From a virus, in the IMG/VR virus record IMGVR_UViG_3300046535_000869, positions 1-64,000 of that record: DNA of 64,000 bases. One strand, 5' to 3'. A program made the translations under genes and the position numbers. The stretch's first letter is position 1. The number at the start of each line of letters is the position of its first letter. The notes beneath the pieces were generated by a model. It searched no databases. It was given only the letters and a program-made list of their open reading frames with translations, and was not told where the DNA came from. Shown piece by piece: positions 48,128 to 56,000 of this stretch.

Positions 48128-49341
48128 AGGTAGCCCAACCTCAATGACTTGCGCTCCAGCGTGACCGCGACGCCCGGCTTGCCGTCGTGGTACGTGACCC
48201 AGAGCCGCTTCCGCTGGCCCGGATAGACAGGCCCGACGCCCAGGGCCTCGTTCGTGACCGTCAGGTCCAACCGAGCGCCATCTTTGACCGCCGCCCGGAC
48301 CACGTCCGCGACGTCGACCGTCTCCGCCTCCGACACGCCGTACCGCGCCGACAGGATGGTGAGGCCAGTAGGTTCTGGTGCTGCGCCGCCGGTAGGTTTT
48401 GCCGCCGACATCGCCGCCGCCGGAGTGTCGCCCAGGTAGCCGCGCGCGGCCCGGAACGCCTCGTCGAGGTCGGTCGGCCAGGATGGCACGCTTCCTGATT
48501 GCGCCGAGAACTTCTCAATCAGCCAGCGAAGGTCGTGAACCCGCCCGGCCCACTGGTCGAGCATCCAGTGCCGAACACACCACGCCGAGCCGAGCTTCAG
48601 CTCCCGCTTGTCGATGAAGTAGCCGCGCCCATGTTGCGGCCCCTTATGGAGATGCGCGTACCAGGTGCGCTTCGTGACCGCGACGTGTCCGCCGCCGAGC
48701 CACGTCTTGAGGCCCAGCTCCTGGAACTCCTGGATGAACGTCCCGTAGGTCGCCGGGTTGTCGTCCAGCCCGCCCAGCCAGTCGAAATGCCGCCGGTCCA
48801 TCACCCAGCACGAACCCTGGCTCGACATCTCGTCGTCGACCTCGTACGCCGGGTTGCCCAGCCGCGCCTTGATGCGCTCGTTCCAGATGGTGCCGTGCAG
48901 CCCGCACTTCGGGTCGTTCGGCCGCGCAAACGGGTAGCTCAGGTAGTGGTAGTCGACGTCCAGCTTGCCGACATCCTGGATGGCCCAGGCGTCCGCATCG
49001 AGCCGCTTGCGCCGAGGAACCAGGATGCTGTGGTCGTCCGGGAGGTCCCGCTGAACCTGCTCGTCGAAGCCAGGCGCGACCATACAATGGGCGTCCAGCT
49101 TCATCAGCACGTCCGCCGAGGCCATCGCCACGCCGTCGTTAATCCCGGCCCGCATGCCGCCCGCTGTGCCTTTATGGAGGACCTTGACGCGCGGGTCGGC
49201 CGGGAGGGGCGTCTCCGGCCAGTAGCCGTCGAGGACGGCGATGACCTCGATGTCACCAGTAGCCTTCTCCAGCAGATCCTGGACGGTACGGCCGAGGAAC
49301 TTCTCGCCGCGTGACGGGAGGATAATACTCAGCTTCGCCAT
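48124..49341 (-). CDS. GT2 glycosyltransferase fused to DUF3395-like domain
   Basis: The 405-residue protein has a GT2 core (residues 1-300): LSIILPSRGEKFLGRTV, VIAVLDGYWP, DVLMKLDAHCMVAPGFD, WLGGLDDNPATYG. It is closely related to the enzyme at 44608-45597, sharing the MKLDAHC motif. Residues about 325-405 (LTILSARYGVSEAETVDVAD ... VYPGQRKRLWVTYHDGKPGV) match DUF3395, found at the C-terminus of DnaJC11-type proteins. This domain pairing is rare. A linker of Ala/Pro joins them. It starts island 2. Confidence 0.8.
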   Translation of the reverse strand: MAKLSIILPSRGEKFLGRTVQDLLEKATGDIEVIAVLDGYWPETPLPADPRVKVLHKGTAGGMRAGINDGVAMASADVLMKLDAHCMVAPGFDEQVQRDLPDDHSILVPRRKRLDADAWAIQDVGKLDVDYHYLSYPFARPNDPKCGLHGTIWNERIKARLGNPAYEVDDEMSSQGSCWVMDRRHFDWLGGLDDNPATYGTFIQEFQELGLKTWLGGGHVAVTKRTWYAHLHKGPQHGRGYFIDKRELKLGSAWCVRHWMLDQWAGRVHDLRWLIEKFSAQSGSVPSWPTDLDEAFRAARGYLGDTPAAAMSAAKPTGGAAPEPTGLTILSARYGVSEAETVDVADVVRAAVKDGARLDLTVTNEALGVGPVYPGQRKRLWVTYHDGKPGVAVTLERKSLRLGYL

Positions 49342-49368
49342 TGGCCCCGCTGGCGCGCTCCTGACCGG

Positions 49369-49773
49369 TTAGGGTTTGTTCTCGAAGCTGAAGGTCGGTG
49401 TGACCTTGACCTCGTCGTCTGTGTGCGCGATGTTGTACGGCCCATCGTCGAACCGCTCGACCCAGACCAGGTCGCCCGCCGCCGACGTGACGTAGTAGCC
49501 GTAGGCCGGTCCAGCCGCCCCGGTGAACAGGAAGCTCTGCCGCGCGTAGGTCGCCAGGCTCGGCTCGCCGACCGCGACGCCCCACGCGCCAGCCGGGAGC
49601 GTCTTCGCCGCGTAGCCGCCGCCCGCCATCTCGACCAGGTTATCCAGCCGCGTCGCGACCGACGGTGTGTAGTCGTTGGCGTACAGGTGCAGCGTGAACG
49701 GCGAGAGGCTCGACGTGTTCAAGATGGCGTTGAGGATGTCGGCCGATGCCGCCGACGGAATAACCAGCGTCAT
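49369..49773 (-). CDS. Small virion-type structural protein
   Basis: The 134-residue protein starts 4 nt inside the portal-MuF end. It reads FTLHLYANDYTPSVATRLDNLVEMAGGGYAAKTL and ends with acidic strands (VWVERFDDGPYNIAHTDDEVKV). This pattern, LYxNDxTP with a later GGGY, is common in small phage proteins encoded near head or tail genes. Exact role unknown. Confidence 0.65.
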   Translation of the reverse strand: MTLVIPSAASADILNAILNTSSLSPFTLHLYANDYTPSVATRLDNLVEMAGGGYAAKTLPAGAWGVAVGEPSLATYARQSFLFTGAAGPAYGYYVTSAAGDLVWVERFDDGPYNIAHTDDEVKVTPTFSFENKP

Positions 49774-52166
49774 ACGGCCTCGTCCTTATCTGTGTGAATC
49801 TTCGCAATCAGCCCGCGCTCGTCCCGCTCGACGGTCTGGGTTACCCGACCTGCCGTGAGCTGCTTGGGTGCCTTCGGCGCTTCGACGGTGATGTGAATCT
49901 CCGGCAGGCCCTTCGACATCTGCCGCCTCAGCTCCGCCTTGACGGCCCGCTCTTGGGTACGGAAGGCCGATCCCAGCTTGGTCTTCAGAAGCCGGACGTA
50001 CGCCATCCGCTCGGCGTCCAGGGCCTTCCAGCGCGACTTCCGAAGCATCCCCGCCAGCTCGCCGCCCGCCTCGTCGCCGCCGCCGCGCGCGAGAGGCGTG
50101 ATGACCGTGCAGCGACAGTTACAGTCGTCCTCTGGCCCGCCCATCTCGCCAGGGTACGGCCCGCTGTTCCCGGAGGTCTCAGACTCGAAGTCATCGTCGA
50201 CCGCCTGGACCTGGCCGTCCATCTCGACATGGCTGGCCGACTCGGTATTCCGAACCCTGTCATCTTGAGTGGACAACCACTCTTTTTCCTCGAATCCTGC
50301 TTGCGACATGCCCTCCAGCGCCCCGAAGTTGGAGGACCGGGTGATCTCGGTCGTCGCAATCAGGTCGGCCCGGAACTCGTCCGCCAGGTCGAAGACCTCG
50401 GTGATCCGGTCCGAGATGTCGTCGAAGGTCTCGCCCTCCTCCAGGCCGTCAGCGATAGCGTTGGCGATGTCTTCCTTGGTCGACTCGTTGATCATGCCGG
50501 TGACGCGGTCCGCGCCCCAGCTCCGCATGTGGTTGATGACGTTCGGGTCGGACAGGTCGAACGGGTTCTCAATGGCCGCGTCGGTCAGGACTTGCTGCCC
50601 GAAGTGGCCGATGACCGACCGGATGACCGGACGCCCGGCCCGGATGATGACCTGCGCGTCGGCCGCGTTGGCGATCTCGTGCGGGTCCGGCCCATCCGCT
50701 TTCTCACGCGCGCGTGAGACTTTCGCGACCCGACCCTTGAGCCGCTTCGGCGGAACTGCGTCGCCACTGGTCGTCGCCGCAGGCGGGAGCGCGGAGTCCG
50801 GCTCAGGCTGAGGCGTGCCAGGGTCCGGCTTCGGGTTGAACGCCTCGGCCGTGAACGACGTGACCGGCGTCAGGTTGAACGGGACCATGTGAACCTTGCC
50901 CCGGTTGTTCGGGAGAGGCTCACGCCCAGCGAAGCCGCGCCACTCGTCCAGGTCGAACGCTTCCGGCTTGGCCTGCCAGACCTTGAGGATGAACTCGCGG
51001 TCCTCCTGGACCGGGTTCACGTAGTCGATGACCAGGCGCTCGTCGAACAACGGCATCAGGGTCTCCTGCATCTGCGCCCGGAGGAACTCCGCGCGAGGCA
51101 CAATGACCCTGGACTGGTAGATGAAGTCGGCCGACTCGATGGTCGACCGGTTGCTGTTCTCGATGACGCCCGCGATCTCTGGCGGGATGCCCAGCGTTTG
51201 CAGGATGTTATCCCGCTGTTGCTTGCGAATCTCGCCGAACTGTTGCTGCTCGAAGCTGGGACTGAGCTGGTGGACGTCGACCTTCGCGCCGAGGAAGGCA
51301 GGCATCCAGCCCGCGCCGACCCGCTGGAACTTCGACAGCCACTTCTCCTCGACCCGCTGCAGCTCCGACAAGCCGAGGCCCAGGCCCGCGATAAGGACCG
51401 GCGGAACCGCCCGATTACGGAAGAAATCCTTGATGTACTTGGCCGCGTATTCGTCCGTCTCCAGCTCGTCGGCGAGGACCTGGGCGATGCCAGTGCCACG
51501 GCTGAACGGGTTGGCGGGCGACGGATGGTACGCCCAGAACATGTTCGGTTTCGGCACGTCCCATGTGCCGCCAGGCCCGACGATGCGGTAGAAGCCGCCG
51601 GTCGAGGCCGGGAGCGCCGTAATCCAGGTCGGCGGAATCGGGAGCGCCTTGACCGGCATCCGGTACTGGTTCAGCTCCAGCAGCCAGGAGGTCTCGCCAA
51701 CCAGGTCCAGATGGGTCTGGGCGAGCTGCATCGAGACCAGGCCAGGGAAGTACTCGTTCCCGGCCGTCAGGAGGTCGATGACCGGATGGTTGGGTAACTC
51801 GCGCAGCTTGCCAGCTTTGATGTACTGGCTCATCAGCTCGGCGCGAACCTTGCTTGATGCGCGCTGCAGCCGCTTGTCGCGGAACGCCTTGCCAGGCTGG
51901 AGCGAGGTACCCGGATCTAGGGTAGGCACGTAAACGTGCCAGGTGAGGCCCGCGACATCCTCAGAGATTTTCTGGAGGAAGGACCGGAGCCAGGGCATCG
52001 TGTCGTACGCCCGGAGCATGCCGTCCGTGCCGAGGCGCGGAGCCGTCGACCAGGACGGCCAGACGGAGCCGCCGATGCCGCCTGTCCCAGCGAAGATCTT
52101 GGACGCCGCGCTGCTCACCAGCGACGCAGCTCGACCGAGGATGGACGGAGTGTTTCGCCTGGACAA
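49770..52166 (-). CDS. Portal protein fused to MuF-type head morphogenesis domain
   Basis: The 798-residue protein begins with a TTG at 52166; upstream is AAGG, and no better start was found. The portal part covers about residues 1-470: DTMPWLRSFLQKISEDVAGL, KYIKDFFRNRAVPPVLI, NILQTLGIPPEIAGVIENSNRSTIESADF and IVDYVNPVQEDREF-type strands. A Pro-rich linker (470-520) leads to a MuF/SPP1 gp7-like domain: ATTEITRSSNFGALEGMSQ, WLSTQDDRVRNTESASHVEMDGQ, YPGEMGGPEDDCNCRC. Portal-MuF fusions are known in some phages. It forms the head vertex and may carry DNA-ejected protein. An inverted repeat spans the start. Confidence 0.9.
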   Translation of the reverse strand: MSRRNTPSILGRAASLVSSAASKIFAGTGGIGGSVWPSWSTAPRLGTDGMLRAYDTMPWLRSFLQKISEDVAGLTWHVYVPTLDPGTSLQPGKAFRDKRLQRASSKVRAELMSQYIKAGKLRELPNHPVIDLLTAGNEYFPGLVSMQLAQTHLDLVGETSWLLELNQYRMPVKALPIPPTWITALPASTGGFYRIVGPGGTWDVPKPNMFWAYHPSPANPFSRGTGIAQVLADELETDEYAAKYIKDFFRNRAVPPVLIAGLGLGLSELQRVEEKWLSKFQRVGAGWMPAFLGAKVDVHQLSPSFEQQQFGEIRKQQRDNILQTLGIPPEIAGVIENSNRSTIESADFIYQSRVIVPRAEFLRAQMQETLMPLFDERLVIDYVNPVQEDREFILKVWQAKPEAFDLDEWRGFAGREPLPNNRGKVHMVPFNLTPVTSFTAEAFNPKPDPGTPQPEPDSALPPAATTSGDAVPPKRLKGRVAKVSRAREKADGPDPHEIANAADAQVIIRAGRPVIRSVIGHFGQQVLTDAAIENPFDLSDPNVINHMRSWGADRVTGMINESTKEDIANAIADGLEEGETFDDISDRITEVFDLADEFRADLIATTEITRSSNFGALEGMSQAGFEEKEWLSTQDDRVRNTESASHVEMDGQVQAVDDDFESETSGNSGPYPGEMGGPEDDCNCRCTVITPLARGGGDEAGGELAGMLRKSRWKALDAERMAYVRLLKTKLGSAFRTQERAVKAELRRQMSKGLPEIHITVEAPKAPKQLTAGRVTQTVERDERGLIAKIHTDKDEAV

Positions 52167-52181
52167 TTGGGCCTTGTCCAG
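52159..52181. repeat. Inverted repeat spanning the portal start codon
   Basis: CTGGACAA and TTGTCCAG form an 8-bp perfect inverted repeat with a 7-nt loop, with the TTG start lying within the right arm of the minus-strand copy. In mRNA it would sequester the start and Shine-Dalgarno, suggesting translational control. Confidence 0.65.
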
Positions 52182-52193
52182 TTTTATGACGAG

Positions 52194-52370
52194 CTACTCT
52201 GAATTGCTAGAGGGTCGGGTCCGAGGGACGCGAACTTCCCGAACGTCGCCGCGATACGGGTCGGACGACCACTCCTCAATCGGCGGACAGGGACACTCGA
52301 AGACGTGCATGCGGTGGACGGTACAGAGGAACTCGCCACAGCCTTGAGGACACCGAACCCATGCAGGCAT
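52194..52370 (-). CDS. Cys-rich small protein
   Basis: Start at 52370 (MPAWVRCPQGCGEFLCTVHRMHVFECPCPP). Six Cys plus His in the first 30 residues suggest zinc binding. The last 20 codons lie in the 44-bp repeated element shared with the region ahead of the protease gene, so the 3' end may be regulatory as well as coding. An alternative TTG/ATG upstream at 52409 would add 13 residues. Confidence 0.65.
   Translation of the reverse strand: MPAWVRCPQGCGEFLCTVHRMHVFECPCPPIEEWSSDPYRGDVREVRVPRTRPSSNSE
52206..52249 (-). promoter_or_regulatory. 44-bp repeated element, copy B (ahead of portal gene)
   Basis: Matches copy A at 33497-33540 at 37 of 44 positions without gaps, including an identical 19-bp core (GGACGCGAACTTCCCGAAC). 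It lies 40 nt upstream of the portal TTG and overlaps the end of the preceding Cys-rich gene. Two copies ahead of two head-gene blocks suggest a shared late regulatory signal. Confidence 0.55.
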
Positions 52371-52405
52371 GGTTCTTGCCTTGGGAACAGTTCTTGCCTG
52401 GCGCG

Positions 52406-52564
52406 TCACAGACGCCGGTCCTTCAGGTAGGCCAGGCCGGTCCAGACCGCCAGGCCGAGGAAGATCGCCCGGCCTGGCGTGCCAGGGATGAAGACAAACG
52501 ACAGCGCCACGAACGCACCACTCATCAGCCCGCCGAGCATGTTAGGCTCCATTCCAAACGACAT
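52406..52564 (-). CDS. Two-TM small membrane protein
   Basis: Start at 52564 with a good AGGAG leader, 52 residues. Hydrophobic segments: MLGGLMSGAFVALSFVFIPG and RAIFLGLAVWTGLAYL. It overlaps the end of the zinc-ribbon gene. Function unknown. Confidence 0.65.
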   Translation of the reverse strand: MSFGMEPNMLGGLMSGAFVALSFVFIPGTPGRAIFLGLAVWTGLAYLKDRRL

Positions 52565-52793
52565 CGAACTCCTGGCCCTCGACGACGACCGGGATGGCTG
52601 GCCGAGGCTGGAGGCGCTCGTCTGGGATTTTGTTCCTGGCGATCTGCTCCTCGGCCCGGCGGACCTGGTCGCGCTCACGCTCGAAGACCGACTGCTCGAA
52701 CAGGCCCAGCCGCGTCGCGCAGCGCCGACAGTGACCGCGCGTCTGAACCCATCGAACCTGGCATGCCTTACACATCTGCGTCTTGAAGCTCAT
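52542..52793 (-). CDS. Zinc-ribbon protein
   Basis: Start at 52793 with ATGA overlap, 83 residues. Residues 8-25 hold CKACQVRWVQTRGHCRRC, two CXXC knuckles, followed by a long charged helix and a short C-terminal strand (VVVEGQEFDVVW). Likely nucleic acid binding. Confidence 0.7.
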   Translation of the reverse strand: MSFKTQMCKACQVRWVQTRGHCRRCATRLGLFEQSVFERERDQVRRAEEQIARNKIPDERLQPRPAIPVVVEGQEFDVVWNGA

Positions 52794-53158
52794 CGCGACC
52801 TCCGCTCGATCTCGCGCTGGCAGTACCAGAGCGCCTTCTTCAGGTCCTCCAGCTCGTGGCCCTTCTCGTCCGCACGCCACAGGTACTTGATCGCGTTGCC
52901 GACGTTGAAGTTGAAATGCTCGACGATGGTGATGCACTCGACGCCGGACGGGTGCGCGTTGTAGTGCTTCGGATGGTTGACCGTCTCCTTCGGCGGAAGG
53001 ACGCCAGCTATCGACTTGTCAATCGCGCGCGACTGCCGCCGACGCATGGCCATCAGCACCGACGCCGGGTCGCCCGCGCAGTTCCCGCAGATGTCGCCGA
53101 CCATGATCGGCAGCTCGCAGACGATACACACGTTCGGACTCACTGAGGTCTCCGCCAT
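52790..53158 (-). CDS. DUF3310 (SaV-like) protein with N-terminal zinc motif
   Basis: The 122-residue protein has an N-terminal CIVC...CGNC zinc motif (residues 11-27). The C-terminal half is a clear DUF3310: NHPKHYNAHPSGVECITIVEHFNFNVGNAIKYLWR, then DEKGHELEDLKKALWYCQREIERR. DUF3310 proteins are common in phages; function unknown, sometimes annotated as nucleotide kinase. Confidence 0.9.
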   Translation of the reverse strand: MAETSVSPNVCIVCELPIMVGDICGNCAGDPASVLMAMRRRQSRAIDKSIAGVLPPKETVNHPKHYNAHPSGVECITIVEHFNFNVGNAIKYLWRADEKGHELEDLKKALWYCQREIERRSR

Positions 53159-53167
53159 CGTCGTCTC

Positions 53168-53329
53168 CTAGTGTTTGTAGAGGAATGTCACCGTGGCCGT
53201 GATGCAGAGCGCCGAGGCCCAGTAGCAGGCGTCGGCCAGGGAGCGCGCCCAGGTCCATCGGATGATGTTCGCCGCGTACAGGACCATAATTATAAAATTA
53301 AACATGCGAGGGTCAGACAGCCAGCGCAT
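53168..53329 (-). CDS. Small membrane protein
   Basis: Start at 53329 (CCGGAG leader), 53 residues. Two hydrophobic stretches (FNFIIMVLYAANIIRW and ADACYWASALCITATVTFLY) suggest two TM helices. The ATG lies within the 3' end of the HNH gene. Function unknown. Confidence 0.6.
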   Translation of the reverse strand: MRWLSDPRMFNFIIMVLYAANIIRWTWARSLADACYWASALCITATVTFLYKH

Positions 53330-53756
53330 CTCCGGTCCCCCACGTCCTGACCGCGTGACAATTCGCACAGACTAAATCGCACTTGGCGATCTCGGTCATC
53401 ATCAATCTCACGCTCATAGTGCCGGTCACGGCACGGCCGATCTGAAACTTCTTCTTCGCTGGCTCGCGGTGGTCGAAGTGCATGGCTGCTGGAGCAAACG
53501 ACCCGCCGCAATCGCTACATGCCTCGGCCTTCAGTTGGCGCACGATACGCTTCTTAATCGTGGAGACTCGTAATCGCGCCCTGCGAACGGAAGCGCGGTA
53601 TCGTTCTGGATCTTTCCGCCGCCGCTCCTTCATGTCTTCTGCAAGGCACGGCTTACACCATCGGTGGAGGCCGTCTTTCGATTTGGCCGATTTGCAGTAG
53701 TCGCTGAGAGGTCTATCCGTGCGACACCTGATGCAGTTCTTCGTTCCGGCTCTCAA
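53313..53756 (-). CDS. HNH endonuclease
   Basis: A TTG start at 53756 overlaps the upstream TGA (TTGA), giving 147 residues. N-terminal CIRCRTDRPLSDYCKSAKSKDGLHRWCKPC forms a zinc finger; the C-terminal half has ACSDCGG, MHFDHREPAKKKF (the HNH His pair) and CDLVCANCHAVRT, the usual HNH core of phage free-standing endonucleases. May be a homing or packaging-associated nuclease. Confidence 0.88.
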   Translation of the reverse strand: MRAGTKNCIRCRTDRPLSDYCKSAKSKDGLHRWCKPCLAEDMKERRRKDPERYRASVRRARLRVSTIKKRIVRQLKAEACSDCGGSFAPAAMHFDHREPAKKKFQIGRAVTGTMSVRLMMTEIAKCDLVCANCHAVRTWGTGDALAV

Positions 53757-54034
53757 TGGTCGCCTCGCAGCCCAGCCAAGATCGTCGGTGACGCCGCCTC
53801 GATGGAGTACTGGCCGACGGCCCGCTGGACGATGATGCCCTTCCCGGCGAACCACGCGCGCGGTTGCGCCGCGCCCGGCCGGTAGACGCTGGTGACCGGC
53901 ACGTTCAGCACAACTTCCGTCGCCGCGATACAGGCGTCCGACAGGTGAATCGTCCAGACCTCGCGCAGCCCGCGCCGCATGTTGTTCTGGTTGAAGTGGA
54001 GCCGGAACTTCCGCGCCTTCATCGACAGCGCCAT
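53753..54034 (-). CDS. Hypothetical protein
   Basis: A 93-residue protein starting with a one-base overlap of the upstream stop. It has a basic start (MALSMKARKFRLHF), then EVWTIHLSDACIAATEVVLN and a beta-rich end (AWFAGKGIIVQRAV). No family recognised. Confidence 0.7.
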   Translation of the reverse strand: MALSMKARKFRLHFNQNNMRRGLREVWTIHLSDACIAATEVVLNVPVTSVYRPGAAQPRAWFAGKGIIVQRAVGQYSIEAASPTILAGLRGDH

Positions 54035-54183
54035 CAGTCGCCCTTCCGCGCGACGATGGTCTGCGTGTGCTCCAGACCGCAGCCTGAGCAGACCAGGTAC
54101 AGGTACGAATGTACGTGAGGCGGAGCCGGGCTGATGATCTTGACGATGAACAGCTCGCTGCACTTCGGACACACGATGTCCAT
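54034..54183 (-). CDS. Zinc-ribbon microprotein
   Basis: Start at 54183 (TGATG overlap), 49 residues: MDIVCPKCSELFIV, then YLYLVCSGCGLEHTQTIV, two CXXC pairs 32 residues apart. A typical small zinc ribbon. Function unknown. Confidence 0.75.
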   Translation of the reverse strand: MDIVCPKCSELFIVKIISPAPPHVHSYLYLVCSGCGLEHTQTIVARKGD

Positions 54184-54689
54184 CACGAGATGCGTATCTG
54201 GCATCGGACGCCGCATGCCTTCCCGGATTCCTTGTCCATCACGATGGCCGACTGCTGCGACATCGCGATGTCCGCCAGGCGAACCTCAATCTCGCTCGGC
54301 CTCCAGCCCTTCGTCGCGTCATCAGGCTTGACGCCGTACATCAGCTCCTGGGCCGACTCGCCAGGCTTCAGCGTCTTGTCGAGGCTCTCCCGCATCTGCG
54401 CCAGGACGATGTCGAGCCTAGCCGTGATGTCGCCCAGCGTATCAGAGCCGAGGTTGATCGGGACAGGCGTGTAGCCCGCGTCCTCGACGGCCTGTGCCAG
54501 CTCCGCGTCAGCGTCCGCCTCGGCCAGCTTCGTCGCCGCCAGCGCGGTCCGCGCGTCCGAGTAGCCCTCGTCGAATCGCTTCCTGAACGCCCGCCGGAAC
54601 GCGCCGACGAAGATCCTGACCCAGAGGACGCCCGCGACCAGCAGCCCGCCGACCACCATCCCGCCGATGAGGAACAGCAGCGGAATCAT
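54183..54689 (-). CDS. Membrane-anchored hypothetical protein
   Basis: The 168-residue protein has one N-terminal TM helix (LLFLIGGMVVGGLLVAGVLWVRIFVG), then a basic and helical segment (ARTALAATKLAEADADAELAQAVEDAG) and a soluble C-terminal half. Unknown function. It abuts the HTH gene upstream. Confidence 0.7.
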   Translation of the reverse strand: MIPLLFLIGGMVVGGLLVAGVLWVRIFVGAFRRAFRKRFDEGYSDARTALAATKLAEADADAELAQAVEDAGYTPVPINLGSDTLGDITARLDIVLAQMRESLDKTLKPGESAQELMYGVKPDDATKGWRPSEIEVRLADIAMSQQSAIVMDKESGKACGVRCQIRIS

Positions 54690-54904
54690 CAGTTGACCAG
54701 AGGAAGAACGCCGCTCTTGAACAGGTACGACCGGAGGTTGCGCCAGGGAATCTTGTAGCAGCGCCCCACATAGACGCCGCGAATGTCGCCAGCCTTGATG
54801 AGTTCTCGGACGGTCTTCCCGGAGATGCCAATCAGCTCGACCGCGTGCCGCGTGCCGAGCGTTGGACCGTCTTCTTTGTGCTGCATGTCGTGGAGCGTCG
54901 GCAT
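54689..54904 (-). CDS. Excisionase-family HTH protein
   Basis: Start at 54904 (TGATG overlap), 71 residues. The segment GTRHAVELIGISGKTVRELIKAGDIRGVYVGRCYKIPWRNLRSYL is a helix-turn-helix with wing, like MerR/excisionase HTH_17. It could regulate phage genes or recombination directionality. No integrase was seen in the window. Confidence 0.75.
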   Translation of the reverse strand: MPTLHDMQHKEDGPTLGTRHAVELIGISGKTVRELIKAGDIRGVYVGRCYKIPWRNLRSYLFKSGVLPLVN

Positions 54905-54978
54905 CAGGTCTTTGTCCCTTTGCCCCGGATCTTGGTTTTCCAGTCCTTCGCCTTGGGAAGCGGAGGGTTCTTGCTCAT
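54904..54978 (-). CDS. Basic 24-residue micro-ORF
   Basis: Start ATG overlaps the upstream TGA (ATGA), and its TGA overlaps the downstream ATG (TGATG). The peptide is Lys/Arg-rich (KAKDWKTKIRGKGTKT). Perfect fit at both ends argues it is translated, if only for coupling. Confidence 0.55.
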   Translation of the reverse strand: MSKNPPLPKAKDWKTKIRGKGTKT

Positions 54979-55082
54979 CGGTAGCCTCGCGCGAGGTACT
55001 CGATGTAGACGAGCGCCCCGAAGATGATGATCGCTTCGACGGTGAAGTAGACGACGTCACGCCGCGAACCGGGCCAGCTCAT
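54975..55082 (-). CDS. Single-TM microprotein
   Basis: A 35-residue protein with ATGA overlaps at both ends. One TM helix (VVYFTVEAIIIFGALVYIEYL). Function unknown. Confidence 0.65.
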   Translation of the reverse strand: MSWPGSRRDVVYFTVEAIIIFGALVYIEYLARGYR

Positions 55083-55540
55083 CGACGCCCTTTCCACTCG
55101 TTCCGCGTCAGTGCCAGCACGTCCCAGTAGTCGCCGTAGATGTACTCGCCGTCGACCTTCGCCATCGGGTATTTGCCGCCCTCGATGACGCGGCAGCAAT
55201 CGTACGTTCCGTAGATGTGGCTCAACTTCTCGGTGACAAGGTTCCGCACCGTGACGCGAATATCAGGCGCGTTGTTGTAGCGCATGTAACCGAGACCGGA
55301 GGCGTGCCAGCCCTCCGGCGCGATCTCCATACTGACGACCCGGCCCTGACAGAGTATTTCGCCGGGCGCGTCGGTTGCCCACTCGAAGATGTAGTGCTTG
55401 CCGACCTCGCAATCGAGCAGCGTCAACTGGCGCGCGTAGACAGGCTCGACGCGGAAGCTATACACGTCAGGCTTCGCCTCGGCCAACTTCGGCACGAACG
55501 GCAGGCAGGACAGGAGACCGAGGAACCAGCGCCGGGTCAT
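55079..55540 (-). CDS. Exported protein with Tat-like signal
   Basis: The 153-residue protein begins MTRRWFLGLLSCLPFVPKLAEA, with a twin-arginine TRRWFL motif and a cleavage-type AEA end. The mature part has DCEVGKHYIFEW and YDCCRVIEGG, with several Cys that may form disulphides in the periplasm. No family recognised. Could alter the host envelope, for instance in exclusion. Confidence 0.7.
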   Translation of the reverse strand: MTRRWFLGLLSCLPFVPKLAEAKPDVYSFRVEPVYARQLTLLDCEVGKHYIFEWATDAPGEILCQGRVVSMEIAPEGWHASGLGYMRYNNAPDIRVTVRNLVTEKLSHIYGTYDCCRVIEGGKYPMAKVDGEYIYGDYWDVLALTRNEWKGRR

Positions 55541-55761
55541 AGCGCGACTCCTGGGATGGCGTTCGGAGCCAGGACCTTCAGCGTGAACTCCTCGCCGGTC
55601 TGCGTGACCTCCAGGATGCTCACATAGTCAGAGCCGTTGCGGACAGCCTGCAGCATCGACTGGATGGCAACCATGTTCAGCATCAGCTTCATCCCAGGCC
55701 GAATCAGCGCCCGGCCGATGTGCGTGTCCGGTGGAGCATCCACGGTGCCGTCGGCGTTCAT
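55537..55761 (-). CDS. Hypothetical protein
   Basis: A 74-residue protein, ATGA overlap with the upstream gene. Contains a Met-rich helix (MKLMLNMVAIQSMLQAV) and a C-terminal beta pair (VSILEVTQTGEEFTLKVL). Family unknown. Confidence 0.65.
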   Translation of the reverse strand: MNADGTVDAPPDTHIGRALIRPGMKLMLNMVAIQSMLQAVRNGSDYVSILEVTQTGEEFTLKVLAPNAIPGVAL

Positions 55762-56000
55762 GCCTTCTTCGCCTCAACCGGGACGACCGGCTTCTTCTTC
55801 GGAGGAACCAGCGCGACCGTCTTCACCAGCGTCGACCGCCCAGGAGGCACGCCATCCGCGATGGGCTTCGCCTCGTAGCCGCCTTCGACGATGTAGACGC
55901 CGACCGGAGCGCCGCCGTTCTCGCGCGAGTACTTCGCCGCCCAGTCGTCAGCCCGCCACTGGAGCGCGGCCCGACAACGGTTCCGAGGAGGAGCTGGCAT
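55758..56000 (-). CDS. Hypothetical protein
   Basis: An 80-residue protein with a helical start (RCRAALQWRADDWAAKYS), VGVYIVEGGYEAK and a Lys/Pro/Val-rich tail. No family recognised. Confidence 0.6.
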   Translation of the reverse strand: MPAPPRNRCRAALQWRADDWAAKYSRENGGAPVGVYIVEGGYEAKPIADGVPPGRSTLVKTVALVPPKKKPVVPVEAKKA

